From an uncultured Ruminococcus sp. (GTDB lineage Bacteria > Bacillota > Clostridia > Oscillospirales > Ruminococcaceae): 13,139 nucleotides of DNA. A program made the position numbers and the translations under genes. The stretch covers positions 1 to 13,139 of the forward strand of contig CAMBJF010000047.1 of assembly GCA_945867875.1 (NCBI GenBank), in the 5' to 3' direction. Positions 1 to 7,141 of this stretch are shown here, in pieces. The notes below the pieces were generated by a model. It worked only from the letters and a program-made list of their open reading frames with translations. It was not told where the DNA came from and did no database searches. Each line of letters starts with the position of its first letter. Position 1 is the stretch's first letter.

Positions 1-45
1 GATAGCGTAGCGTCTCGTGGGCTCGGAGATGTGTATAAGAGACAG
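1..45 (+). other. Nextera adapter plus index (sequencing artefact)
   Basis: Positions 12-45 match the Illumina Nextera read-2 transposase adapter, ending in the mosaic end AGATGTGTATAAGAGACAG. The preceding 11 nt look like an index and the start of the flow-cell primer. This is not genomic DNA. The same 45 nt recur inverted at the other end of the window. Confidence 0.97.
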
Positions 46-527
46 ATGCCATAACCTCTCTTGGTCAGGCAGCAACCACATTTATCAGCCAAAACTACGC
101 CGCACACAACTACTCACGCTGCAAAAAAACTCTTGCTGTCTGCACCCTTATGTCATTCATCGTCTGCGCTGCCCTTACCGTCCCTCTGACCGTGTTCAGA
201 TACGACGCATCGGGACTTTTCACATCGTCCGAGGGCGAGATTGAAATGTCCTGCATAAGAATAATGCTCATTCTTATTTTTGAGCCAATATGCAGCTTTT
301 ACGAGATACCCGCCTCGGCAATGAGAGGGCTTGGCTATTCCGCCGTACCTGCGGCGGAGACCGTCATCGACACCTGCCTTTTCAGGATAGTATGGATATT
401 CACGGTTTTTAAGGCTGTCGGGACATTGCAGAGCCTTTACGTGGTTTTTCCCATAACCTGGGTGGTGACTTCTGCGGCGGTGCTCATCAGCTATTTTATC
501 ATAAGGAGAAAGGTGTTTGCGGAGTGA
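46..527 (+). CDS. MATE family efflux transporter, C-terminal fragment
   Basis: This is the 3' end of a membrane drug/sodium or proton antiporter of the MATE family; 159 residues are visible before the TGA at 525-527. The open frame runs from the adapter junction with no start codon. It begins with a GQAATTFISQNYAA stretch, which resembles the conserved MATE segment around GxNYGA, followed by a short basic stretch (SRCKK). At least three hydrophobic segments follow, including a FEPICSFYEIPASAMRGLGYS loop typical of the second MATE half, and it ends in a basic tail (IIRRKVFAE). About two thirds of a usual 440-460 residue protein is missing because the contig ends here, so this is not a natural truncation. 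It is convergent with ackA. The substrate cannot be told from the sequence. Confidence 0.82.
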
Positions 528-618
528 TATCGCTCAGCATCATAAAATTATTTGCAGAGAGATAAAACTGATTTCTGAAATCCGATTAAAATTCAACGCA
601 AAATTTCAATTCAACAAA

Positions 619-665
619 CAAAAAAATACAAAAATATCCGCCCCTTTGCAAAAAGGAGCGGATAT
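619..665 (-). terminator. Rho-independent terminator of ackA
   Basis: 14-nt arms at 634-647 and 652-665 flank a 4-nt loop. Read on the minus strand, the single mismatch becomes a G-U pair and the stem is followed by a long U-rich tract (complement of 619-633). On the plus strand the same position is a C-A mismatch with no U-tract, so the hairpin serves ackA, whose stop lies 14 nt upstream in the minus direction. It may only weakly stop transcription from the MATE gene. Confidence 0.9.
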
Positions 666-678
666 CATCAATCAGAAA

Positions 679-1875
679 TTACTTGCTGATAAGTGCAAGA
701 GTATCACGGGCAATGAGAAGCTCCTCATTTGTGGGAACTACCCAAACCTGAACCTTGCTGTCATCAGTGGAAATTCTCTTAAGTTCGCCTCTTGTAGCGT
801 TGTTTACCTCGTCATTGATCTTGATTCCGAGGTAATCCATATCCTTGCATACGCCTGCACGGATAGCGGCGTCATTCTCGCCGATACCGCCTGTGAAGAG
901 AACAGCGTCAACGCCGTTCATAACAGCGGCATATGCGCCAACAAGCTTCTTAGCCTGATATTTGAGCATCTCGTTTGCAAGGATAGCTCTCTTGTTGCCT
1001 TCCTTAGCAGCGGCGGTAACGTCTCTGTTGTCGGAGGAAACACCGGAAACGCCTGCAAGACCGGACTTCTTGTTCATATAATCGGACATCTGAGAAGCGG
1101 TAAGGCCTCTCTTGTTCATAACATATGTAACTGCGGAGGGGTCAACAGAGCCGCAGCGTGTGCCCATGATAAGACCGTCAAGAGGAGTGAAGCCCATTGA
1201 TGTGTCGATGGACTTGCCGTACTCAACAGCAGTAATGGAAGAACCGTTGCCCATATGGCAGGAGATTATCTTGAGGTCCTTGACGTCCTTGCCCATAGCG
1301 TCGGCAAGAGCACGGGAAACGAATCTGTGAGATGTGCCGTGGAAGCCGTACTTTCTTACATGGAGCTCCTCGTAATCCTCATAGGGAAGAGCCATCATAT
1401 AAGCCTTTTCGGGCATTGTCTGGTGAAATGCAGTATCGAATACAACAGCCATAGGAGCGTCGGGGAGCACCTTGCGGCAGGCTCTCAGAGCAAGAGCGTG
1501 GGGGTGGTTATGTACGGGTGCAAGCTCTGCAAGGCTGTCGATCTTGTCGATTACCTCGTCGGTAACGAGAGTGGTTTCCTTGAACACCTCAGCGCCCTGC
1601 ACGATTCTGTGACCAACGGCGTTAATCTCGCTCATGGAGTCTATTACCTTGCCCTCGCCTGATGTGAGGACTTCAACGAGCTTTTCAAAAGCTTCGGTAT
1701 GTGTGGGGAAATCGCAGTCGAGCTCGACCTTTCTTCCGTCGGAGGTCTTGTGGGAAATGTGACCGCCGATGCCTATTCTGTCACAGTTGCCCTTTGCGAT
1801 AACGCTTTCATTATCCATATTAAGAAGCTGATACTTAAGTGAAGAGCTTCCTGCGTTTACAACTAAAATCAACAT
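679..1875 (-). CDS. ackA: Acetate kinase
   Basis: Cytosolic acetate kinase converts acetyl phosphate and ADP to acetate and ATP, the energy-yielding last step of fermentation to acetate. The 398 residues are the normal family length. Near the N terminus is VNAGSSSLKY with Asn7 and Ser12. Further on are Arg90 (GHRIVQGAE), His122 (PVHNHPH), Asp147 (VFDTAFHQTMP), His179 (KYGFHGTSHR), His207 (SCHMGNG), Arg240 (MGTRCGSVDPS) and Glu384 (PTNEELLIARDT). These match the known substrate-binding and catalytic positions of the family, and nothing is missing. The ATG is preceded by AGGAAAGG 12 nt upstream. It appears monocistronic: no pta (phosphotransacetylase) gene is beside it in the window, and a strong terminator follows. 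It is divergent from the hypothetical membrane gene at 2053. Confidence 0.98.
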   Translation of the reverse strand: MLILVVNAGSSSLKYQLLNMDNESVIAKGNCDRIGIGGHISHKTSDGRKVELDCDFPTHTEAFEKLVEVLTSGEGKVIDSMSEINAVGHRIVQGAEVFKETTLVTDEVIDKIDSLAELAPVHNHPHALALRACRKVLPDAPMAVVFDTAFHQTMPEKAYMMALPYEDYEELHVRKYGFHGTSHRFVSRALADAMGKDVKDLKIISCHMGNGSSITAVEYGKSIDTSMGFTPLDGLIMGTRCGSVDPSAVTYVMNKRGLTASQMSDYMNKKSGLAGVSGVSSDNRDVTAAAKEGNKRAILANEMLKYQAKKLVGAYAAVMNGVDAVLFTGGIGENDAAIRAGVCKDMDYLGIKINDEVNNATRGELKRISTDDSKVQVWVVPTNEELLIARDTLALISK

Positions 1876-1927
1876 TTGTAAAAACGACCTTTCCTATATC
1901 AATATTTTCATACTAAATGAATACCAA

Positions 1928-1933
1928 ATTATA
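1928..1933 (-). promoter_or_regulatory. Possible -10 box for ackA
   Basis: The minus strand reads TATAAT here, about 53 nt upstream of the ackA ATG, in an AT-rich stretch. No convincing -35 box stands at the right distance (only a T-run), so the assignment is tentative. Confidence 0.4.
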
Positions 1934-1992
1934 TTTTACCACTTGTTTCTAAAAAAATCAAGAGGATAATGCTATTTTTTTGTTATATTCTA

Positions 1993-2021
1993 TTGCATTT
2001 TGATGTCGTCTGCTGTATAAT
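1993..2021 (+). promoter_or_regulatory. Sigma-A promoter of the membrane protein gene
   Basis: TTGCAT at 1993-1998 and TATAAT at 2016-2021 are separated by exactly 17 nt. The start codon at 2053 lies about 31 nt downstream, leaving a short 5' UTR that contains the ribosome binding site. Confidence 0.75.
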
Positions 2022-2052
2022 ATTTTTAACATTTTGTCAAAAGGGGGATATT

Positions 2053-3012
2053 ATGGCATCAATAAAGAAAGCGGCGGAAAATACTGCCGATAAACTTGGT
2101 TTGTCATTTGATAAAAAGCGTGGGGTGGGCTTCGGCGTTTACAGGGGATATACGATGCTTGTCCTCCCACGCAACGAATCAGAGGGTAAAAAGCTTAACA
2201 GCTTTATAAGCATTGTCATATGTGCATCAAAGGACGGAAAAGCGCCTGACAAGGAGCTTTTTGATGCGATACCGTTCGGCGTGAGCTATTCTTCCGATAA
2301 TTTTATGCAGATGTTCAGCGCCGATGTATCCTACACCCTTGCGGGGGCAGAAAAGATTCTTGTGAACACAGCAAATGCGGCGGTAACGGCACTGTTTTCC
2401 TCGGGGTACGCAAACTGCAATATTATAGGTGAAGAAGGTCCCACAGATGTTTACTTTTTCAGGGACGAATATATTTTCATAAACGATTCCGACGCCGAAA
2501 AAATGATGTCGGAGCTTGGGCAGAAAAAATCAGAATACAACGAAACAGCTGAAAATATCCCCCTCGGCATCATCGGTGCGGCGGTGTGCTCTCTTATCGG
2601 CGTGGCAATAATACTGCTTCTCGGCAGACTTGGAAGAGTGTCCCTTATCGGCGGTCTTGCAATGGGCGGCGGCATTGTGTGGGGATATAAAAAGCTGGGC
2701 AAAAAGCTTTCATTGGCAGGAGCGGTCATATGCACGGTCATCGCTGCCGCAATAGGCTATCTTGCGTTCAGAGTCGATATTGCCCTTGACCTTTTCCTCG
2801 GCTTCAAGGATACGGAATATTCCGATACATTCACATTCCCCCTGTGCTTTGAAAACGCAAAAGCAATTTATGAGCTTGGCGATTCCCTGTTTACATACTA
2901 TATGAATATGTTCCTTATGCTCCTTTGCGGCGCAGGCGGTGCTGTGGCAGTCATATGGGGAGAAAGGTCGGAAATAACGGGGCAGTTCAGTTTTGCAAAG
3001 CTCGGAAAATAA
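2053..3012 (+). CDS. Hypothetical membrane protein, four predicted helices
   Basis: I do not recognise this 319-residue protein. The N-terminal 165 or so residues are soluble, with no signal peptide, and mix alpha and beta-like segments (for example YTMLVLPR, FISIVICASK, DVYFFRDEYIFI). Hydrophobic segments follow at about 170-191, 196-213, 220-249 and 291-313. The second is Gly-rich (GGLAMGGGIVWGY), and a polar loop of about 40 residues precedes the last helix. The start is ATG 2053 because AAGGGGGA stands just upstream. The frame is open further 5' to 1969, but that stretch carries the promoter and its translation is an artefact. It appears monocistronic, since a new promoter begins 18 nt after its stop. 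The layout suggests a cytosolic sensing or binding domain on a membrane anchor; this is inference only. Confidence 0.8.
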   Translation: MASIKKAAENTADKLGLSFDKKRGVGFGVYRGYTMLVLPRNESEGKKLNSFISIVICASKDGKAPDKELFDAIPFGVSYSSDNFMQMFSADVSYTLAGAEKILVNTANAAVTALFSSGYANCNIIGEEGPTDVYFFRDEYIFINDSDAEKMMSELGQKKSEYNETAENIPLGIIGAAVCSLIGVAIILLLGRLGRVSLIGGLAMGGGIVWGYKKLGKKLSLAGAVICTVIAAAIGYLAFRVDIALDLFLGFKDTEYSDTFTFPLCFENAKAIYELGDSLFTYYMNMFLMLLCGAGGAVAVIWGERSEITGQFSFAKLGK

Positions 3013-3019
3013 TTTTTTT

Positions 3020-3059
3020 TGAAAAAAGCCTTGACAAAGCCGTTTTTCGGTGCTATACT
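3020..3059 (+). promoter_or_regulatory. Strong extended -10 sigma-A promoter of the ABC leader
   Basis: TTGACA at 3031-3036 and TATACT at 3054-3059 have a perfect 17-nt spacer. The TG at 3051-3052 makes an extended -10 element, and an A-tract (TGAAAAAAG) lies just upstream of the -35. Transcription should start near 3066. The block is nearly identical to the T-box promoter at 7142-7182. Confidence 0.93.
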
Positions 3060-3094
3060 TTGACCATATCATTTTAAGAAAGGAGGCGGGCAGA

Positions 3095-3223
3095 ATGTTC
3101 GTATATATATATTATATTATCATTTATATTATCAGAATTATATTATCAGAAATTCAAGGTACAAGGCATAACTGCGGCATAATTTCAGGGGTACAAGCAC
3201 TGCCCGTTCTCACGGATCAATAA
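3095..3223 (+). CDS. Putative 42-residue leader peptide, Ile/Tyr-rich
   Basis: A short ORF starts 8 nt after a perfect AGGAGG (3081-3086) and about 30 nt after the predicted transcription start. The product begins MFVYIYYIIIYIIRIILSEI, with nine Ile and four Tyr in its first 20 residues, and continues as a more ordinary polar tail rich in Gly, Val and Thr, ending LTDQ before TAA. Its stop is 24 nt before the intrinsic terminator and 92 nt before the first ABC gene. This placement fits a regulatory leader whose translation controls read-through, as in bmrB upstream of bmrCD in Bacillus subtilis. Alternatives are a small membrane peptide, or a secreted peptide exported by the neighbouring ABC pair. 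No homologue is known to me, and translation is inferred from the ribosome binding site alone. Confidence 0.65.
   Translation: MFVYIYYIIIYIIRIILSEIQGTRHNCGIISGVQALPVLTDQ
3112..3150 (+). repeat. Three tandem copies of an 11-13 nt AT-rich repeat
   Basis: TTATATTATCA occurs at 3112-3122, 3124-3134 and 3138-3148. The last two copies extend to an identical 13-mer ending in GA (3124-3136 and 3138-3150). The spacing is 12 then 14 nt, so the third copy is in another reading frame of the leader ORF. The repeats create the Ile-rich stretch. Confidence 0.85.
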
Positions 3224-3289
3224 GCGAGACAGGCAGATGATCAAGTGCGTCCCTGCTGTGCCGTATGGTACGACAGGGACGCTTTTTTT
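3186..3289 (+). promoter_or_regulatory. Candidate attenuator with alternative pairings
   Basis: Segment A (CAGGGGT, 3186-3192, inside the leader ORF) can pair with 3249-3255 (GTCCCTG) in the 5' arm of the terminator, giving five Watson-Crick and two G-U pairs. This would exclude the terminator. A second segment (GCACTGCC, 3197-3204) can pair with GGCAG at 3232-3236 and with TGC at 3246-3248, around the leader stop codon. A ribosome finishing the leader would cover segment A and allow termination. A ribosome stalled in the Ile/Tyr run would leave A free and favour read-through. The pairings are visible; the mechanism is inferred. Confidence 0.55.
3247..3289 (+). terminator. Intrinsic terminator between leader ORF and ABC genes
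   Basis: A perfect 9-bp outer stem (3247-3255 with 3274-3282) leads to an inner stem (GTGCC with GGTAC, one G-U pair) and a GTAT loop. Seven T residues follow at 3283-3289. It lies 26 nt upstream of the first ABC start codon, so transcription must read through it to reach both ABC genes. Confidence 0.92.
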
Positions 3290-3300
3290 GCGCCATAACA

Positions 3301-3306
3301 AGGAGG
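3301..3306 (+). promoter_or_regulatory. Ribosome binding site fixing a TTG start
   Basis: AGGAGG stands 8 nt before TTG 3315, the spacing also used by the leader ORF. The ATG at 3308 lies only 1 nt away, is out of frame and meets a stop after 19 codons, so it is not the start. Confidence 0.85.
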
Positions 3307-3314
3307 AATGACAT

Positions 3315-5201
3315 TTGGAACTTTTTACGCAAACGGAAAAGAAAGAGGAAAAAGACGAGCTTCATAAGGAATACGGGGTTGTGAGCAACTGTATTTATAT
3401 CCTGAAAAGGTTCAAAAAGTACCGTCCATCGCTGATATTTTTCATCATCACGGGAGCGGCGGCTGCGGCTTCGATGTCCTACATATGGAGCTTTATCGGA
3501 AAGCTTGTTATCGATATGATACAATCAAGTGCAGCAGGCGGCGACATTATGCCCCTTGTAAAGCTCGTGGCTGCCACCACTGCTGCGGAGCTGTTCATCA
3601 TGTGGCTGAACACTGTATCCACCGTGAAAACGGGGCTGGGTTTTACCTATGTCCGTCTTATGATAATCAAGGAGCGAATAGCCAAGACCCTTGATATGGA
3701 TTATGAAGCCCTTGAAACTCCCGAAATGCTTGACAGGCTCCAGAAGGCAAAGCGTGCCACGGCAGGCGACTGGCAGGGCGTTCAGGGTATGATGACCTAT
3801 ATGCAGGTGCTGTTTACACAGATCATCTCCATTATCATCGCTATAATCATTATGACAAGCTTTGACCCCCTTATAATACTTGTCATAGCGGTGCTTTCCT
3901 ATATTCAGTTTCTGTATTTCGAGCACATCAGAAAAAAGGACAAAAAAGAAATGTGGGACGCTATGATGCCCCACTGGAGAAAGCTTGAATATATGGAAAA
4001 CGTGACCACGGATTTTTCATATGCCAAGGATATACGCCTTTTTGGAATGAAAAAATTCCTTGCCAAAAAGCAGAAAGATGTGTATGACGAGGAACTCAGG
4101 CACTGGATAAAATCCCGACAGTACTGGATATACAACTCAATATTTTCCCACAGCATATCACTTGTGAGACAGCTTATCATCACAGGCTGGCTTGTTTACA
4201 GTGTTATCGCAAAGGATCTTTCCATCGGTAATTTCACCCTTTATCTTGCCAGCGCAGGAGCATTCTCCAACGCCATAAACGAGGTGCTTTCGGCGCTTTC
4301 CGCTCTCAGAGAGAGAAGTGCCCATACAGATGATTACCGCAGCTTTATGGATATCCCCTGTGACAGCGGAAAGGACACTATTCCCGTTCCCAAGGCTGAT
4401 AAATATGTTTTCACCTTTGAGAATGTTTCATTTAAATACAAGGGTCAGGAAAAATATGCCCTTAAAAACCTGAACATCACCATTGCCGCAGGAGAGAAGC
4501 TTGCGGTGGTGGGGCTGAACGGTGCGGGAAAAAGCACATTTATAAAGCTCCTGCTGAGACTTTACGATGTGACCGAGGGACGTATCCTTATGAATGGCAC
4601 GGATATCCGCCGCTTTGACAGAGCCGAATATTACAGGCTCTTCTCCCCCGCATTTCAGGACGTGACGGTGTTTGCGTTCCCCATGGCGGAAAATGTTTCT
4701 ATGAGCCCGCCTGATGAGACCGATAAAAACAAGGCGGAAAAATGTGTCCGTGAAGCGGGTCTCGGTGACAAGATGTATAAGCTTGAAAAGGGCATCGACA
4801 CCGAGCTTCTGAAAGTGCTTTACGATGACGGCGTTGACCTTTCGGGAGGCGAAAAGCAGAAGCTTGCCCTTGCGAGGGCACTTTACAAAGGCAGTGATAT
4901 TATCGTCCTTGACGAGCCTACCGCCGCTCTTGACGCTCTTGCGGAATACCGCCTTTACAAGAGCTTCAACGGACTTGTGGGAAACCGCACAGCCGTGTAC
5001 ATTTCCCACCGTCTGTCCTCCACACGTTTCTGCGACAGAGTTGCTATGTTCAAGGATGGCGAGATGACCGAGACGGGCACTCACGAGGAGCTTATGGCGA
5101 AAAACGGAGACTATGCGGAGATGTTCCGTGTTCAGGCGCAGTATTACGTTGAGGACAGGGATATTTTCGACACCGCCCCCGCAGATGCGGTGACTGACTG
5201 A
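3315..5201 (+). CDS. ABC exporter half-transporter, subunit 1
   Basis: This is an exporter-type (ABCB-like) protein with a fused membrane domain and ATPase domain, 628 residues. The membrane domain covers about residues 37-335, with hydrophobic segments near 38-60, 80-99, 165-203 and 283-299. The ATPase domain covers about 365-612. Walker A is GLNGAGKST (400-408), the Q-loop Gln is 448, the signature LSGGE is 509-513, Walker B ends at catalytic Glu534 and the H-loop His is 565, so all key residues are intact. The start is TTG, set by its ribosome binding site. The next gene begins 14 nt after the stop and encodes a paralogue ending in the same AQYYV motif, so the two probably form a heterodimer in the membrane. 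Expression should depend on read-through of the upstream terminator. Substrate is unknown; drug or peptide export is likely. Confidence 0.95.
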   Translation: MELFTQTEKKEEKDELHKEYGVVSNCIYILKRFKKYRPSLIFFIITGAAAAASMSYIWSFIGKLVIDMIQSSAAGGDIMPLVKLVAATTAAELFIMWLNTVSTVKTGLGFTYVRLMIIKERIAKTLDMDYEALETPEMLDRLQKAKRATAGDWQGVQGMMTYMQVLFTQIISIIIAIIIMTSFDPLIILVIAVLSYIQFLYFEHIRKKDKKEMWDAMMPHWRKLEYMENVTTDFSYAKDIRLFGMKKFLAKKQKDVYDEELRHWIKSRQYWIYNSIFSHSISLVRQLIITGWLVYSVIAKDLSIGNFTLYLASAGAFSNAINEVLSALSALRERSAHTDDYRSFMDIPCDSGKDTIPVPKADKYVFTFENVSFKYKGQEKYALKNLNITIAAGEKLAVVGLNGAGKSTFIKLLLRLYDVTEGRILMNGTDIRRFDRAEYYRLFSPAFQDVTVFAFPMAENVSMSPPDETDKNKAEKCVREAGLGDKMYKLEKGIDTELLKVLYDDGVDLSGGEKQKLALARALYKGSDIIVLDEPTAALDALAEYRLYKSFNGLVGNRTAVYISHRLSSTRFCDRVAMFKDGEMTETGTHEELMAKNGDYAEMFRVQAQYYVEDRDIFDTAPADAVTD

Positions 5202-5207
5202 GAGGAG
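5201..5207 (+). promoter_or_regulatory. Ribosome binding site deciding the subunit 2 start
   Basis: AGAGGAG overlaps the last base of the subunit 1 stop codon. Its distance to GTG 5216 is 8 nt, as in the neighbouring genes. ATG 5210 and GTG 5207 are too close to it to be favoured. Confidence 0.6.
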
Positions 5208-5215
5208 TGATGACA

Positions 5216-7009
5216 GTGAAGGAAAAGAAAATTTCTCCCGCAAGGGAATCTTTAAAATATTGTTTCAGACAGATAAAACAGTACAAAAAATCATATCTGC
5301 CCCTGTCGGTGCTGAATGTTATCGTAGGTGCGGCAGTGCCGTTCCCCGAGCTGCTGCTCCTGCCCGTGGCAATTGACGCTCTAACCGCACAGGAAAAAGA
5401 CATACCATTCATAATTGCCTGTTTCGGCACAATGACACTGCTTTCCATACTTCTCGCAGGCATAAACAGCGTGCTTTCAATCCATCTCTCAAAGTGCGAG
5501 GATATGTTTATGAACGCTTCGAGTATGGAGATATCCGCAAGATGTATGGAAATAGATTTCACCCTCACCGAGGACAAGACCGCTCTTGACCGCATCAAAA
5601 AAGCAAGGGACGGAATTATGTGGTCGGGCGGAACTCACAATATCGCAAACGCATTTTTCTCCCTTATCTCAAACGGGATAAAAATTGCGGGAGTTATTGC
5701 GGTGCTCATCATAAACGCCCCCGTGCTGCTTCTGATAATCGGCGTGCTCCTTGTGCTGACCGCCATTATCAACGCAAAGAAAAACAAAATAGATATCAAA
5801 AATTTTGCGGAGCTTTCGGGCATTGACCGTATTTTCGGGCACATCTGCTGGGAAATGGAGGACTTCCGCTGCGGCAAGGACGTGAGACTTTACAGCGCTG
5901 CGGGAATGATGCTTGCAAAGACTTCTCAGCAGATAAAAAGACTTTCCGATTACTGGGAAAACATCAACCGACTGAAATTCCCCCTGAACATTCTCGATAT
6001 CATCGTAAATGTTCTCCGTGATTTCGGCACATATCTATACCTGGGCATTCTCGCCATTACGGGAAAAATAACTATCGGTACATTCTCACAGATGCTCAGT
6101 GCAGGGGGCACGCTCCATTCCTCATTGCAGGCAGTTATCCTTGGCTTGCAGGACATTGCCAAGCGCAGCAGCTATATGTACGAGATAATCAAGTTCATGG
6201 ACTATCCCCCCGCTATGGAAAAGGGCGACAGGAAAATTGGGAATATCTCCGGCGGTCACGTTATCGAATTTCGCCACGTAAGCTTCAAATATCCACACAC
6301 GGAAAATTACGTTTTAAACGATGTTTCACTGACCCTTAAAGCAGGCGAAAAGCTTTCGGTAGTGGGGCTCAACGGTGCGGGAAAGACCACATTTATAAAG
6401 CTTCTTTGCAGACTATATGATGCTGACAGCGGCGAGATACTTCTTGACGGCGTGAACATCAAGGACTATGATTACGATGAGTATATGAAGCTTTTCTCCG
6501 TGGTCTTTCAGGATTTCAGACTGCTTGCCTTTTCCGCAAAGGACAATATCCTGCTGGGAAAAGAGGACGAAAACGGCGACGAAAATGTTGACAGGCTCTT
6601 TGAAAAAACGGGCATTCTCAAAAAGATAGATTCGCTCCCAAAGGGCAGAGACACGATGATGTTCAAGCAGTTTGACAAGGAGGGCGTTGAGCTTTCCGGC
6701 GGCGAGCAACAGAAAATGGCAATTGCCCGTGCGCTTTACAAGGACGCTCCCGTTATTATCCTTGACGAGCCAACCGCCGCCCTTGACCCTGTGGCGGAAT
6801 ATGAGATATACAGACAGTTTGACAGCCTTGTTAACGGCAAAACTGCGGTGTACATCTCCCACCGCCTTTCCTCCTGCAAATTCTGCGACAACATTGCGGT
6901 ATTTTCCGAGGGCACGGTAAAGGAATACGGCACTCACAGCGAGCTTGTACATAAGCCCGACGGAATTTATGCGGAGATGTTCAAGGCTCAGGCACAGTAT
7001 TACGTGTAA
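5216..7009 (+). CDS. ABC exporter half-transporter, subunit 2
   Basis: The second membrane-ATPase fusion protein has 597 residues from GTG 5216. In-frame starts at 5207 and 5210 would add three or two residues. Hydrophobic segments lie near residues 28-54, 64-87, 145-186 and 260-283. The ATPase domain covers about 348-597, with Walker A GLNGAGKTT (384-392), Q-loop Gln432, signature LSGGE (493-497), catalytic Glu518 in LDEPTAALD and H-loop His549. All catalytic motifs are intact, as in subunit 1, whereas many heterodimeric exporters have one degenerate site. It is tightly coupled to subunit 1 (14-nt gap) and most likely co-translated and co-assembled with it in the membrane. An inverted repeat follows the stop codon. 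Substrate is unknown. Confidence 0.95.
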   Translation: MKEKKISPARESLKYCFRQIKQYKKSYLPLSVLNVIVGAAVPFPELLLLPVAIDALTAQEKDIPFIIACFGTMTLLSILLAGINSVLSIHLSKCEDMFMNASSMEISARCMEIDFTLTEDKTALDRIKKARDGIMWSGGTHNIANAFFSLISNGIKIAGVIAVLIINAPVLLLIIGVLLVLTAIINAKKNKIDIKNFAELSGIDRIFGHICWEMEDFRCGKDVRLYSAAGMMLAKTSQQIKRLSDYWENINRLKFPLNILDIIVNVLRDFGTYLYLGILAITGKITIGTFSQMLSAGGTLHSSLQAVILGLQDIAKRSSYMYEIIKFMDYPPAMEKGDRKIGNISGGHVIEFRHVSFKYPHTENYVLNDVSLTLKAGEKLSVVGLNGAGKTTFIKLLCRLYDADSGEILLDGVNIKDYDYDEYMKLFSVVFQDFRLLAFSAKDNILLGKEDENGDENVDRLFEKTGILKKIDSLPKGRDTMMFKQFDKEGVELSGGEQQKMAIARALYKDAPVIILDEPTAALDPVAEYEIYRQFDSLVNGKTAVYISHRLSSCKFCDNIAVFSEGTVKEYGTHSELVHKPDGIYAEMFKAQAQYYV

Positions 7010-7022
7010 CCTGAAAAATATA

Positions 7023-7088
7023 ATAATGCAGGGAGCGGTGCTGCCATTTTGTTATTAAAGCACAATGCTGACCCCATCCCTGCATTAT
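7023..7088 (+). terminator. 12-bp inverted repeat after the ABC genes, no U-tract
   Basis: ATAATGCAGGGA (7023-7034) pairs perfectly with 7077-7088 across a 42-nt loop. The loop holds an inner 5-bp stem (GTGCT 7038-7042 with AGCAC 7059-7063). It begins 13 nt after the stop of ABC subunit 2. No T-run follows, only alternating AT, so it may be a weak terminator, a 3'-end stabilising hairpin or a structured RNA element. Confidence 0.5.
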
Positions 7089-7141
7089 ATATATTCTGTA
7101 AAATTCATTTCATCACACCCAAACCACCTACAAAAATTTTC

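Noticed and set aside
17..244. 75-codon ORF starting inside the adapter
   Set aside because: It begins in artificial sequence and is in a different frame from the MATE fragment, whose protein pattern is clear.
517..1200. 227-codon plus-strand ORF opposite ackA
   Set aside because: It is antisense to a fully conserved acetate kinase and includes its terminator. It is a by-product of codon bias, like the other long ORFs opposite the ABC, leuA and telA genes.
3112..3150. CRISPR-like repeats
   Set aside because: There are only three 11-13 nt copies with 1-3 nt between them, no spacers and no cas genes.
3308..3310. ATG as the start of the first ABC gene
   Set aside because: It is 1 nt from the ribosome binding site, out of frame, and meets a stop after 19 codons. 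TTG 3315 fits frame and spacing.
3237..3311. 24-codon ORF running through the attenuator terminator and ending just before the first ABC gene
   Set aside because: It has no ribosome binding site at a usable distance and spans the terminator hairpin and the ABC ribosome binding site. It is probably chance.
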